Origin: Alphaproteobacteria bacterium
GTDB lineage: Bacteria; Pseudomonadota; Alphaproteobacteria; Rhodobacterales; Rhodobacteraceae
Assembly (NCBI GenBank): GCA_024277955.1
Contig: JAJRUE010000042.1
Span: 1-15,383, forward strand
DNA length: 15,383 nt
Direction: 5' to 3'
A program made the position numbers and the translations under genes. The notes beneath the pieces were generated by a model. The model worked only from the letters and a program-made list of their open reading frames with translations. It ran no database searches and was not told where the DNA came from. Positions 1 through 7,782 of the stretch are shown here, piece by piece. How positions within the stretch are numbered: the first letter of the stretch is position 1; each line of letters begins with the position of its first letter.

Positions 1-142
1 GATCGCGCGCCCGATGGCGATGGGCTATGTGGGAAGCGAACACGCGGTTGACGGCACGCGGATAATGGGCGAGGTGCGCGGCAAGCGGCTGCCCGCCGTG
101 GTGTCGCCAATGCCGTTCCGGCCGTCGAACTACAAACGTTGA
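1..142 (+). CDS. gcvT: Glycine cleavage system T protein (aminomethyltransferase), 3' end only
   Basis: The last 46 codons of an open frame enter from the left edge (first full codon at base 2) and end at TGA 140-142. The translation contains AMGYVGSEHA, then RGKRLPA and a tail ending NYKR. This is the typical C-terminal pattern of GcvT, the tetrahydrofolate-dependent aminomethyltransferase of the glycine cleavage system, which takes the aminomethyl group from lipoylated GcvH and releases methylene-THF and ammonia. The catalytic part lies outside the window, so the call rests on the short tail plus the immediately following gcvH (16-bp gap) and gcvP. Order gcvT-gcvH-gcvP is a standard operon arrangement. 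A different folate-binding family member is possible but unlikely in this context. Confidence 0.9.
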   Translation, partial: IARPMAMGYVGSEHAVDGTRIMGEVRGKRLPAVVSPMPFRPSNYKR

Positions 143-158
143 ACACGAGGAGATACAG

Positions 159-518
159 ATGAAATTCACCGAGGAACATGAGTGGCTCGAGGTCGAGGGC
201 GACCTTGTGGTCGTGGGCATCACCGAACACGCCAGCGAACAGCTGGGCGATATCGTTTTCGTCGAGGTGCCCGAGGTCGGAACCACCGTGACCAAGGGTG
301 ACGAGGTGGTGGTGATCGAGAGCGTCAAGGCGGCGTCCGACATCCTGGCCCCGCTCGACGGCGAGATTGTCGAAGTGAACAGCGCGCTTGAGGACAACCC
401 CGGTCTGGTCAACGAGGATCCCGCCGGCAAGGGCTGGTTCTTCAAGATGAAGGTCGAGGATCTTTCGGCGCTCGACGACTACATGGACGAAGCCGAATAC
501 AAGGACTTCATCGACTGA
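159..518 (+). CDS. gcvH: Glycine cleavage system H protein (lipoyl carrier)
   Basis: This 119-residue cytosolic protein shuttles the aminomethyl intermediate between GcvP, GcvT and the lipoamide dehydrogenase on a lipoyl arm. The lipoyl-lysine motif ESVKAASD is present, with the modified lysine at residue 57. The N-terminal EEHEWLEVEGD and the GLVNEDPAGKGWFFKM segment are also classic GcvH sequence. The length matches the family's usual size of roughly 120-130 residues. The start at 159 is supported by a purine-rich GAGGAG ribosome binding site just upstream at about 146-151. The gene follows gcvT by 16 bp and is separated from gcvP by about 100 bp holding a hairpin and an AT-rich motif. No missing key residue was seen. 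Confidence 0.98.
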   Translation: MKFTEEHEWLEVEGDLVVVGITEHASEQLGDIVFVEVPEVGTTVTKGDEVVVIESVKAASDILAPLDGEIVEVNSALEDNPGLVNEDPAGKGWFFKMKVEDLSALDDYMDEAEYKDFID

Positions 519-522
519 TCGA

Positions 523-546
523 ATGGCCCGGCCACCGCCGGGCCAT
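523..546 (+). other. Perfect hairpin between gcvH and gcvP (possible attenuator or processing site)
   Basis: ATGGCCCGGC (523-532) and GCCGGGCCAT (537-546) form a perfect 10-bp inverted repeat around a 4-base loop, starting 4 bases after the gcvH stop codon. No T run follows directly; the first T-rich stretch (ATTTTT) is at 562-567. It could reduce read-through, stabilise the gcvTH part of the message, or be a weak terminator. Which of these applies cannot be told from sequence. Confidence 0.6.
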
Positions 547-551
547 GCCTT

Positions 552-582
552 CGGCGAGGATATTTTTGAAAAGAAGAAGGGG
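552..582. repeat. AT-rich intergenic motif, possible dispersed element of Rhodobacteraceae
   Basis: The sequence runs from CGGCGAGGATATTTTTG (552-568) into AAAAGAAGAAGGGGG (569-583, allowing one base of overlap in the A/G run). It is strikingly AT- and purine-rich for this genome. From memory, very similar stretches (a GC-rich lead, TATTTTTGAAAAGA, then GAAG purines) recur between genes in many Rhodobacteraceae. That is recollection, not something the window itself shows, since only one copy is here. Its role is unknown; a read-through attenuator or RNA processing site together with the preceding hairpin is possible. Confidence 0.4.
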
Positions 583-605
583 GCAGGGGCTCTCTTCCTT
601 GAAGC

Positions 606-610
606 GAGGA
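606..610 (+). promoter_or_regulatory. Ribosome binding site fixing the gcvP start at 617
   Basis: GAGGA lies 6 bases before the ATG at 617. The longer reading from ATG 545 would begin inside the hairpin stem and has no comparable site, so 617 is preferred. Confidence 0.75.
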
Positions 611-616
611 TCGGTC

Positions 617-3460
617 ATGCCTTTCAAGCCCACGGACTATCTGCCGTATGACTTTGCCAACCGTCGTCATATCGGGCCGAGCCCGGCCGAGATGGCGGAG
701 ATGCTGGAGGTTCTGGGGGTCAGTTCGCTCGATGAGCTGATCGACCAGACGGTGCCCGAAAGCATCCGCCAGGCCGAGCCGCTGGATTTCGGCAAGCCCA
801 AGAGCGAGCGCGGGTTGCTGTATGAAATGCGGCAGGTGGCGAAGAAGAACAAGGTGTTCACCACCATGATCGGCATGGGCTATCACGGCACCGTCACCCC
901 GCCTGCGATCCAGCGCAACATCCTCGAAAACCCGGCCTGGTATACCGCCTACACCCCCTATCAGCCCGAGATCAGCCAGGGGCGGCTGGAAGCGCTGCTG
1001 AACTATCAGACGATGATCACCGATCTGACCGGGCTGGACATCGCCAATGCCTCGCTGCTGGACGAAGCCACGGCGGCGGCCGAGGCGATGACAATGGCGC
1101 AGCGGGTGGCGAAATCGAAGGCCAGCGCCTTTTTCGTCGATGAAAACTGTCATCCGCAGAACATCGACGTGATCCGGACCCGCGCGGCCCCGCTTGGGAT
1201 CGAGGTGATCGTCGGCGCGCCCGAGGAGATGGACGCCGAAAGGGTGTTCGGGGCGGTGTTCCAGTATCCGGGCACCTACGGGCATCTGCGCGATTTCACG
1301 GCGCAGATGGAGGCGCTGCACGCGGCCCGCGCCGTGGGCATCGTGATCGCCGATCCGCTGGCGCTGACGCTTCTGAAGGAGCCGGGCGCGATGGGGGCGG
1401 ATATTGCCGTGGGGTCGACCCAGCGCTTCGGGGTGCCTCTGGGGTTCGGCGGGCCGCATGCCGCCTATATGGCGTGTCGCGACAAGATGAAACGCGCCAT
1501 GCCGGGGCGCATCGTCGGCGTGTCCATCGACAGCCACGGCCATGCGGCCTATCGGTTGTCCTTGCAGACCCGCGAACAACATATCCGGCGCGAAAAGGCC
1601 ACCAGCAACGTGTGCACGGCGCAGGCGCTGCTGGCGGTGATGGCCAGCTTTTACGCGGTGTTCCACGGGCCCGAGGGGCTCAAGGCCATTGCCCAGCGCA
1701 TCCATCGCAAGACCGACCGTCTGGCGCGCGGGCTGGAGGCGGGGGGCTTCACCGTCGAGCCGGAATATTTCTTTGACACCATTACCGTCGATGTGGGGCC
1801 GATGCAGGGCGTGATCTACAACGCCGCGCTGGCCGAGCGGATCAACCTGCGCAGGATCGGTGACACGCGCCTGGGCATCACGCTGGATGAAACCACCCGG
1901 CGCGACAATATCGAAGGGGTGTGGCGCGCCTTCGGGTTGAACCACGACCATGACGATTTCGCCGCCGACTATCACCGGATCAACCCGGAAATGGGCCGCA
2001 GGACCGACTATCTGACCCATCCGGTGTTCCACATGAACCGCGCCGAAACCGAGATGATGCGCTACATGCGCCGGCTGGCCGACCGCGACCTGGCGCTGGA
2101 CCGGGCGATGATCCCGCTGGGGTCATGCACCATGAAGCTGAACGCGGCCGCCGAGATGATGCCGATCAGCTGGCCCGAGTTTGCCAACATCCACCCCTTT
2201 GCCCCGCGCGACCAGGTGCAGGGCTATTGCCGGATGATCGACGATCTTTCCGAAAAGCTGTGCGAGATCACCGGTTATGACGCCATGTCGATGCAGCCCA
2301 ATTCCGGGGCGCAGGGCGAATATTCGGGCCTTTTGACCATCCGCGCCTACCACCATGCGCGCGGCGAAGACCAGCGCGACATCTGCCTGATCCCGGTCTC
2401 CGCCCACGGCACCAACCCCGCCAGCGCGCAGATGGCGGGGATGAAGGTGGTGGTGGTGAAATCCGACGACCACGGCAATATCGACCTGGCCGATTTCCGC
2501 GCCCGGGCCGAAGAAGCGGGCGAAAACCTGGCCGCCTGCATGATCACCTATCCGTCGACGCATGGGGTCTTTGAAGACACGGTGCGCGAGGTCTGCGCCA
2601 TCACCCATGAACATGGCGGGCAGGTCTATATCGATGGGGCCAACCTGAACGCCATGGTCGGGTTGGTGAAATTCGGCGAGATCGGCGGCGATGTGAGCCA
2701 CCTGAACCTGCACAAGACCTTTGCCATCCCGCATGGCGGCGGCGGCCCCGGCATGGGGCCGATCGGGGTCAAGGCGCATCTGGCGCCGTTCCTGCCGGGC
2801 CATTTCACGCTGGAAGGGCGCGAGGGGCCGGTTTCCGGCGCGCCCTACGGCAGCGCCTCGATCCTGCCGATCAGCTGGGCTTATGTGCTGATGATGGGGG
2901 GCGCGGGGCTGACCAATGCCTCGAAGGTGGCGATCCTGAACGCCAACTACATCGCCAAGCGGCTTGAGGGCGCCTATGACGTGCTGTTCAAGGGCGAAAA
3001 CGGGCGTGTGGCGCATGAATGCATCCTGGATACCCGGCCCTATGCCGACAGCGCGCATGTGACGGTGGACGATATCGCCAAGCGGCTGATGGACTGCGGC
3101 TTTCATGCCCCGACCATGAGCTGGCCGGTGGCCGGGACGCTGATGGTGGAACCCACCGAAAGCGAAACCAAGGCCGAACTGGACCGGTTCTGCGAGGCGA
3201 TGCTGGCAATCCGCGCCGAGATTGCGGCCGTCGAAAAGGGCGAGATGGATGCGGAAAACAACCCGCTCAAGAACGCGCCGCACACGGTGCAGGATCTGGT
3301 CGCCGACTGGGACCGGCCCTACAGCCGCGAACAGGGCTGCTTCCCGCCGGGTTCGTTCCGGGTCGACAAATACTGGCCGCCAGTGGGGCGCGTCGACAAC
3401 GTCTATGGCGACCGGCATCTGGTGTGTACCTGCCCGCCGCTGGAAGCCTACGCCGAATAG
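617..3460 (+). CDS. gcvP: Glycine dehydrogenase (decarboxylating), P protein
   Basis: This is the PLP-dependent P protein, which decarboxylates glycine and passes the aminomethyl group to lipoyl-GcvH. From ATG 617 it is 947 residues, the normal length for the single-chain form in which two homologous halves are fused. Early markers are RRHIGPS and the glycine-rich GMGYHGT. The C-terminal half carries HLNLHKTFAIPHGGGGPG, with the PLP-binding lysine at residue 700. The frame is also open from an ATG at 545, but the 24 extra residues (Arg/Lys-rich, encoded by a hairpin and an AT-rich motif) do not resemble GcvP, and a ribosome binding site sits before 617. It is the last gene of the gcvTHP operon and is closed by a strong terminator. 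No frameshift or missing motif was seen. Confidence 0.98.
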   Translation: MPFKPTDYLPYDFANRRHIGPSPAEMAEMLEVLGVSSLDELIDQTVPESIRQAEPLDFGKPKSERGLLYEMRQVAKKNKVFTTMIGMGYHGTVTPPAIQRNILENPAWYTAYTPYQPEISQGRLEALLNYQTMITDLTGLDIANASLLDEATAAAEAMTMAQRVAKSKASAFFVDENCHPQNIDVIRTRAAPLGIEVIVGAPEEMDAERVFGAVFQYPGTYGHLRDFTAQMEALHAARAVGIVIADPLALTLLKEPGAMGADIAVGSTQRFGVPLGFGGPHAAYMACRDKMKRAMPGRIVGVSIDSHGHAAYRLSLQTREQHIRREKATSNVCTAQALLAVMASFYAVFHGPEGLKAIAQRIHRKTDRLARGLEAGGFTVEPEYFFDTITVDVGPMQGVIYNAALAERINLRRIGDTRLGITLDETTRRDNIEGVWRAFGLNHDHDDFAADYHRINPEMGRRTDYLTHPVFHMNRAETEMMRYMRRLADRDLALDRAMIPLGSCTMKLNAAAEMMPISWPEFANIHPFAPRDQVQGYCRMIDDLSEKLCEITGYDAMSMQPNSGAQGEYSGLLTIRAYHHARGEDQRDICLIPVSAHGTNPASAQMAGMKVVVVKSDDHGNIDLADFRARAEEAGENLAACMITYPSTHGVFEDTVREVCAITHEHGGQVYIDGANLNAMVGLVKFGEIGGDVSHLNLHKTFAIPHGGGGPGMGPIGVKAHLAPFLPGHFTLEGREGPVSGAPYGSASILPISWAYVLMMGGAGLTNASKVAILNANYIAKRLEGAYDVLFKGENGRVAHECILDTRPYADSAHVTVDDIAKRLMDCGFHAPTMSWPVAGTLMVEPTESETKAELDRFCEAMLAIRAEIAAVEKGEMDAENNPLKNAPHTVQDLVADWDRPYSREQGCFPPGSFRVDKYWPPVGRVDNVYGDRHLVCTCPPLEAYAE

Positions 3461-3485
3461 ACGCCGGAAACACCGGAAACCCCGG

Positions 3486-3512
3486 CCCCGGCCCGATTCG
3501 GGCCGGGGTTTT
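3486..3512 (+). terminator. Intrinsic terminator after gcvP
   Basis: CCCCGGCCCG (3486-3495) pairs with CGGGCCGGGG (3499-3508) around a 3-base loop, and TTTT (3509-3512) follows directly. It lies 25 bases after the gcvP stop. It separates the gcv transcript from the nos control region. Confidence 0.9.
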
Positions 3513-3586
3513 CTGCGCCTCGCCGGCGGCGAATTGCTGCAATGCGGCGACGCCGGGGAAATAAATTTCGTAAAATGAATGCGTAA

Positions 3587-3600
3587 TTGATTTGGGTCAA
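3587..3600 (+). promoter_or_regulatory. FNR/Nnr-type operator upstream of nosR
   Basis: TTGATTTGGGTCAA fits TTGA-N6-TCAA, the binding pattern of Crp/FNR-family anaerobic and NO-responsive activators (FnrL/FnrP, NnrR/Nnr, Dnr), with one departure (GTCAA for ATCAA) from the perfect FNR palindrome. Its centre, 3593.5, lies 41.5 bp upstream of a plausible start at A3635, the standard class II activation geometry. In denitrifying alphaproteobacteria nos genes are known to be under FNR/Nnr-type control. Sequence alone cannot tell which family member binds. Confidence 0.85.
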
Positions 3601-3622
3601 AGCCACCGGGCGCCTGGGGCCG

Positions 3623-3635
3623 CAGAATCTCTGTA
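3623..3635 (+). promoter_or_regulatory. Predicted -10 element and transcription start for the nos operon
   Basis: CAGAAT (3623-3628) matches the sigma70 TATAAT hexamer at four of six positions and is followed 7 bases on by A3635 as a likely +1. There is no good -35 hexamer at the proper distance; the FNR-type box covers that place, as usual at activator-dependent promoters. The leader to the nosR start would be only 17 nt. Confidence 0.5.
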
Positions 3636-3651
3636 ACTTACGGAGACTGCT

Positions 3652-5865
3652 GTGCCCAAGACCACCCTGCCTGTTCTGCGCCACCTCGTGGCGGCGCTGT
3701 TGTTTTGTCTGCTGAGCCTGTCTGCCGCGATTGCGGGAAACGCGCCGGTTCTTGCCACCTATCTCGACAAGGTCGACCCTGCGAACATCGTGCCCGGCGC
3801 CGATGCCTTTGGCGATATCCGCCCGGATGTTCCGGTGGCGCCGGTGCTTAAGGGCGGCGAAACGCTGGGCTATGCCTTCGTGACCTCGGATTTCGTGGGC
3901 ACTACGGGCTATTCCGGCAAGCCGATCCACATCGTCGTCGGCATTTCGCCCGATGCGGTGATTACCGGCGCGGCGCTGGTCAAGCATTCCGAACCGATCG
4001 TGCTGGTGGGCATTCCCGAAGCCAAGATCCGCAAGATGATCACCGGCTATGTCGGCACCGACCTGCGCCAGGAGGTCGCCGAAAGCGGCTCGGCCCACGA
4101 ACTCGACATCATTTCCGGGGCGACGGTGACGGTCATGGTGATCGAGGATTCGGTTATCCGCGCCTCGGTCCGGGTGGCGCGCGCGCTTGGGCTGGGCGGG
4201 CTGGCGCCGGCGGTGGCGCGCGAAGGGCCGAAATACGCCATCGACACCACGCTGGACGAAACCGCCGACTGGGCCGAGCTGGCCGGGATCGGGGCGATCC
4301 GGCGGCTGACGCTGGACGTGGGCCAGATCAACGCCGCGTTCGAGGCCAACGGCGACGCCAAGGCGATCAAGCGGCCCGAACCGGGCGATCCGGCCGAAAC
4401 CTATATCGACCTGAACGTGGCGCTGGTCAGCGTGCCCTCGATCGGGCGGTCGCTGCTGGGCGATGCCGAATACAGGAACCTGACCGAATGGCTGGACGAC
4501 GGCGACCAGGCGATCCTGATCGCCGGGCGCGGGCGCTATTCGTTCAAGGGATCCGGCTATGTGCGCGGCGGCATCTTTGATCGCATTTCGCTGTTGCAGG
4601 ATGACGCGACGGTGCGGTTTCGCGACCGGATGCACAAGCGTCTGGGCGAAATCGCCGCCCCCGGCGCCCCCAGCTTTACCGAGATCGACCTGTTCAAGAT
4701 CCCGGCCGGGACGGAATTCGATCCGACCAAGCCCTGGCGTCTGCAGCTGCTGGTGCAGCGCGCCGTGGGGGCGGTGGAAAAGCGTTTTCTGACCTTCGAT
4801 CTGGGCTATCGGCTGCCGGACAAATACCTGGTGCGCATCGATGCACCGGCCCCCGCGGCGGTCACCAGCCAGCCCGACGCCGAAGCCGCCGCCAAGGCCG
4901 CCCTGTGGAAACGCATCTGGTTCGAGCGGCGCTACCAGATCGGCGGGCTGCTGGCGATGCTGACGATCCTGACCGGGGTGTTCTTTTTCCAGGTCCAGGT
5001 CACGCGCAACGAACGCGCCCTGTTCTGGTTCCGGATGAGCTTTCTGAGCGTGACGCTGGTTTTCCTGGGCTGGTATGCCAACGCCCAGCTTTCGGTGGTG
5101 AACCTGATGGCGCTGGCCGGCGCGCTGCGCGAAGGCTTCACCTGGGATGCCTTCCTGCTGGATCCGCTGATCTTCATCCTGTGGTCGTCGGTGGCGGTGG
5201 CGCTGATCTTCTGGGGGCGCGGCGCCTATTGCGGCTGGCTGTGCCCGTTCGGGGCGCTGCAGGAAATCACCAACCGGATCGCACGCTTCTTCAAGGTGCC
5301 GCAGATCCGCCTGCCCTGGGGGCTGCACGAACGGCTGTGGCCGATCAAGTATCTGATCTTTCTGGGGCTGTTCGGGGTGTCCATGGCCTCGATCCCGCTG
5401 GCCGAACACTATGCCGAGGTCGAGCCGTTCAAGACTTCGATCATCCTGAAATTCCAGCGCAGCTGGCCCTACCTGGCCTATGTCGGGGTGCTGCTGTTCG
5501 CCGGGCTGTTCATCGAACGGTTCTACTGCCGCTACCTGTGCCCGCTTGGCGGCGCGCTGGCGATCCCCGCCCGCATGCGCATGTTCGACTGGCTCAAGCG
5601 CTATCGGGAATGCGGCAACCCCTGCCAGACCTGCGCCAACGAATGCCCGGTGGATGCCATCCACCCCACCGGCGAGATCAACCCCAACGAATGTGTCGAC
5701 TGCCTGCACTGCCAGGTTCTGTATCAGAGCTCTGCCAAATGCCCGGTGGTCATCAAGCAACTCAAGCGGCGCGCACGCGATCACGCCGCGAACGAATCCG
5801 GCCGGGCCGCAATGGAGCGTGCCCTGGCCGTGCAATCCGGGAAAAAGGAGACCCGAAATGTCTGA
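3652..5865 (+). CDS. nosR: NosR, flavin/iron-sulfur membrane protein for N2O reduction
   Basis: NosR is a 737-residue membrane protein needed for NosZ activity in vivo and for nos expression, thought to pass electrons from the quinol pool towards NosZ. The start is GTG with ACGGAG six bases before it. A signal-like hydrophobic N-terminus ends near AIAG (residues 26-29). A periplasmic FMN-binding domain follows, with DIISGAT at 152-158; Thr158 is the expected covalent FMN site. About five membrane helices lie near 430-450, 462-480, 502-524, 566-584 and 606-624. Two CxxxCP motifs (C527/C531 and C626/C630) precede the C-terminal ferredoxin-like clusters: C654, C658, C661, C665 and C681, C684, C687, C696. 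It overlaps nosZ by 8 bases, which suggests translational coupling. All key motifs appear intact. Confidence 0.97.
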   Translation: MPKTTLPVLRHLVAALLFCLLSLSAAIAGNAPVLATYLDKVDPANIVPGADAFGDIRPDVPVAPVLKGGETLGYAFVTSDFVGTTGYSGKPIHIVVGISPDAVITGAALVKHSEPIVLVGIPEAKIRKMITGYVGTDLRQEVAESGSAHELDIISGATVTVMVIEDSVIRASVRVARALGLGGLAPAVAREGPKYAIDTTLDETADWAELAGIGAIRRLTLDVGQINAAFEANGDAKAIKRPEPGDPAETYIDLNVALVSVPSIGRSLLGDAEYRNLTEWLDDGDQAILIAGRGRYSFKGSGYVRGGIFDRISLLQDDATVRFRDRMHKRLGEIAAPGAPSFTEIDLFKIPAGTEFDPTKPWRLQLLVQRAVGAVEKRFLTFDLGYRLPDKYLVRIDAPAPAAVTSQPDAEAAAKAALWKRIWFERRYQIGGLLAMLTILTGVFFFQVQVTRNERALFWFRMSFLSVTLVFLGWYANAQLSVVNLMALAGALREGFTWDAFLLDPLIFILWSSVAVALIFWGRGAYCGWLCPFGALQEITNRIARFFKVPQIRLPWGLHERLWPIKYLIFLGLFGVSMASIPLAEHYAEVEPFKTSIILKFQRSWPYLAYVGVLLFAGLFIERFYCRYLCPLGGALAIPARMRMFDWLKRYRECGNPCQTCANECPVDAIHPTGEINPNECVDCLHCQVLYQSSAKCPVVIKQLKRRARDHAANESGRAAMERALAVQSGKKETRNV

Positions 5866-7759
5866 CAAGGAAAATGCCATGACCGTGACCCGCAGGGGCT
5901 TGCTGGGTGCCACCGCCGGTGGCGCGCTGGCGGCCACCACGACCGCAAGCTGGCTTGCCAGCAGCCGGGCCGCAAGGGCCGAAGCAACCGCCAAGTTCAA
6001 CGCCGAGCCGGGTGAACTGGACGAATATTACGGCTTCTGGTCCTCGGGCCAGACCGGGGAACTGCGCATCCTCGGCTTTCCGTCGATGCGCGAACTGATG
6101 CGGGTGCCGGTCTTCAACCGCGACAGCGCCACCGGCTGGGGCATCACCAACGAAAGCCTCAAGATCCTGACCGAAGGCCTGCTGCCGGAGTCCAAGGAAT
6201 TCCTGGCCAAGCGCGGCAAGGTCACCTACGACAACGGCGACCTGCACCACCCGCACATGTCGTTCACCGACGGCACCTATGACGGGCGCTACCTGTTCTG
6301 CAACGACAAGGCCAACACCCGGGTCGCGCGCATCCGCTGCGACGTGATGAAGGTGGACAAGATCATCCAGATCCCCAACGCCCAGGATATCCACGGGCTG
6401 CGGCCGCAGAAATACCCGCGCACCGGCTATGTCTTTGCCAACGGCGAACACGAAACCCCGCTGGTGAACGATGGCACGGTGCTGGATGATCCGTCGCAAT
6501 ATGTGAACATCTTCACCGCCATCGACGGCGACACCATGGAAGTCGCCTGGCAGGTGATCGTCAGCGGCAACCTCGACAACTGCGACGCCGACTATCAGGG
6601 AAAATACGCCTTTGCGTCCAGCTACAACTCGGAAATGGGCGTCAACCTGGAAGAGATGACCGCCAACGAGATGGACCACGTGGTCGTGTTCAACATCAAG
6701 GAGATCGAGAAAGGCATCGCCAACGGCGACTACCAGGTGCTGAACGGCGTCAAGGTGATCGACGGGCGCAAGGGCAAGAACAAGAACTACACCCGCTACA
6801 TCCCGATCCCCAACAGCCCGCACGGCGTCAACACCGCGCCCGACAAGCGCCACGTGATGATTGCCGGCAAGCTGTCGCCGACGGTGTCGGTGATCGACGT
6901 GCAGAAGGTGGACAAACTGTTCGAAAGTGACATCGACCCGCGTTCGGCCGTGGTCGCGGAACCGGAACTGGGCCTGGGTCCGCTCCACACCGCCTTTGAC
7001 GGCAAGGGCCATGCCTATACCACGCTGTTCCTCGACAGCCAGGTGGTCAAGTGGGACATCGACAAGGCGATCCGGGCCTATGCCGGCGAAGATGTCGACC
7101 CGATCCTCGACAAGGTGGACGTGCAGTATCAGCCCGGCCACAACCACTCGTCCATGGGGGAAACCCTGGAAGCGGACGGCAAATGGGTGATCTCGCTCAA
7201 CAAGTTCTCGAAGGACCGGTTCATCAACGTCGGCCCGCTGAAGCCCGAGAACGAACAGCTGATCGACCTGTCCGGCGACAGGATGAAGGTGGTGCACGAC
7301 GGCCCGACCTTTGCCGAGCCGCATGACGCGATCATCGTTCGGCGCGACATCGTCAACCCGGTCAACGTCTGGTCGCGCGATGATCCGATGTTCGCCGATG
7401 CGCGCGCCCAGGCGGCGGCTGACGGCGTGGATCTGGAAAGCGATGACGTGGTGATCCGCGATGGCAACAAGGTGCGGGTCTACATGACTTCGCAAGCGCC
7501 GGTCTTTGGCCTTGAGAAATTCACGGTCAAGCAGGGCGACGAGGTGACCGTCTATGTCACCAACCTTGATGACATCGACGACGTGACCCACGGCTTCACC
7601 ATTTCCAACCACAATATCGCGATGGAGATCGGACCCCAGGCGACCGCCTCGGTGACGTTTACCGCCGATATTCCGGGGGTGGACTGGTACTACTGCCAGT
7701 GGTTCTGCCACGCGCTGCACATGGAAATGCGCGGCCGGATGCTGGTCGAGCCGGCCTGA
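5858..7759 (+). CDS. nosZ: Nitrous oxide reductase, clade I, Tat-exported
   Basis: NosZ catalyses the last denitrification step, N2O to N2, in the periplasm. The 633-residue product has a twin-arginine signal (TRRGLLG, Arg12-Arg13), typical of clade I enzymes. The seven-bladed propeller holds the CuZ histidines: H130 and H131 in DLHHPH, H179 (DIHG), H322 (SPHG), H377 (LHTAF), H428 (GHNH) and H489 (EPHDA). The C-terminal cupredoxin domain has the CuA ligands H578, C613, W615, C617, H621 and M624 (CQWFCHALHMEM). The set aligns with the Paracoccus/Pseudomonas stutzeri ligands at a nearly constant offset. The ATG at 5858 has AAGGAG upstream; an internal ATG at 5879 also has an AAGGA before it, but 5858 gives the N-region length seen in Paracoccus. 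All ligands are present, so the enzyme should be active. Confidence 0.99.
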   Translation: MSDKENAMTVTRRGLLGATAGGALAATTTASWLASSRAARAEATAKFNAEPGELDEYYGFWSSGQTGELRILGFPSMRELMRVPVFNRDSATGWGITNESLKILTEGLLPESKEFLAKRGKVTYDNGDLHHPHMSFTDGTYDGRYLFCNDKANTRVARIRCDVMKVDKIIQIPNAQDIHGLRPQKYPRTGYVFANGEHETPLVNDGTVLDDPSQYVNIFTAIDGDTMEVAWQVIVSGNLDNCDADYQGKYAFASSYNSEMGVNLEEMTANEMDHVVVFNIKEIEKGIANGDYQVLNGVKVIDGRKGKNKNYTRYIPIPNSPHGVNTAPDKRHVMIAGKLSPTVSVIDVQKVDKLFESDIDPRSAVVAEPELGLGPLHTAFDGKGHAYTTLFLDSQVVKWDIDKAIRAYAGEDVDPILDKVDVQYQPGHNHSSMGETLEADGKWVISLNKFSKDRFINVGPLKPENEQLIDLSGDRMKVVHDGPTFAEPHDAIIVRRDIVNPVNVWSRDDPMFADARAQAAADGVDLESDDVVIRDGNKVRVYMTSQAPVFGLEKFTVKQGDEVTVYVTNLDDIDDVTHGFTISNHNIAMEIGPQATASVTFTADIPGVDWYYCQWFCHALHMEMRGRMLVEPA

Positions 7760-7769
7760 GCCGAAAAAC

Positions 7770-7775
7770 AGGAGA
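7770..7775 (+). promoter_or_regulatory. Ribosome binding site fixing a TTG start for nosD
   Basis: AGGAGA lies 7 bases before TTG 7783. The only upstream ATG in frame (7699) is 60 bases inside nosZ and would add residues before the signal peptide, so the rare TTG start is favoured. Confidence 0.7.
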
Positions 7776-7782
7776 GCCTGCG

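Noticed and set aside
545..616. Upstream start for gcvP at ATG 545
   Set aside because: The ATG lies in the hairpin stem and the added 24 residues come from the AT-rich motif. The start at 617 has a ribosome binding site and begins with normal GcvP sequence.
3513..3651. A nosC gene ahead of nosR, as in Paracoccus
   Set aside because: The gap between the gcvP terminator and nosR is under 140 bp and holds only the promoter region, so no nosC is present here.
3448..6000. Open reading frame of 850 codons on the - strand opposite nosR and the nosZ start
   Set aside because: It lies wholly antisense to well-supported genes, is rich in His, Arg, Gln, Asp and Pro without domain motifs, and has the composition expected from the complement of GC-rich codons. 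It also spans the gcvP terminator and the nos promoter.
7699..7782. Upstream ATG start for nosD inside nosZ
   Set aside because: It would place 28 unrelated residues before a good signal peptide. AGGAGA seven bases before TTG 7783 gives a better start.
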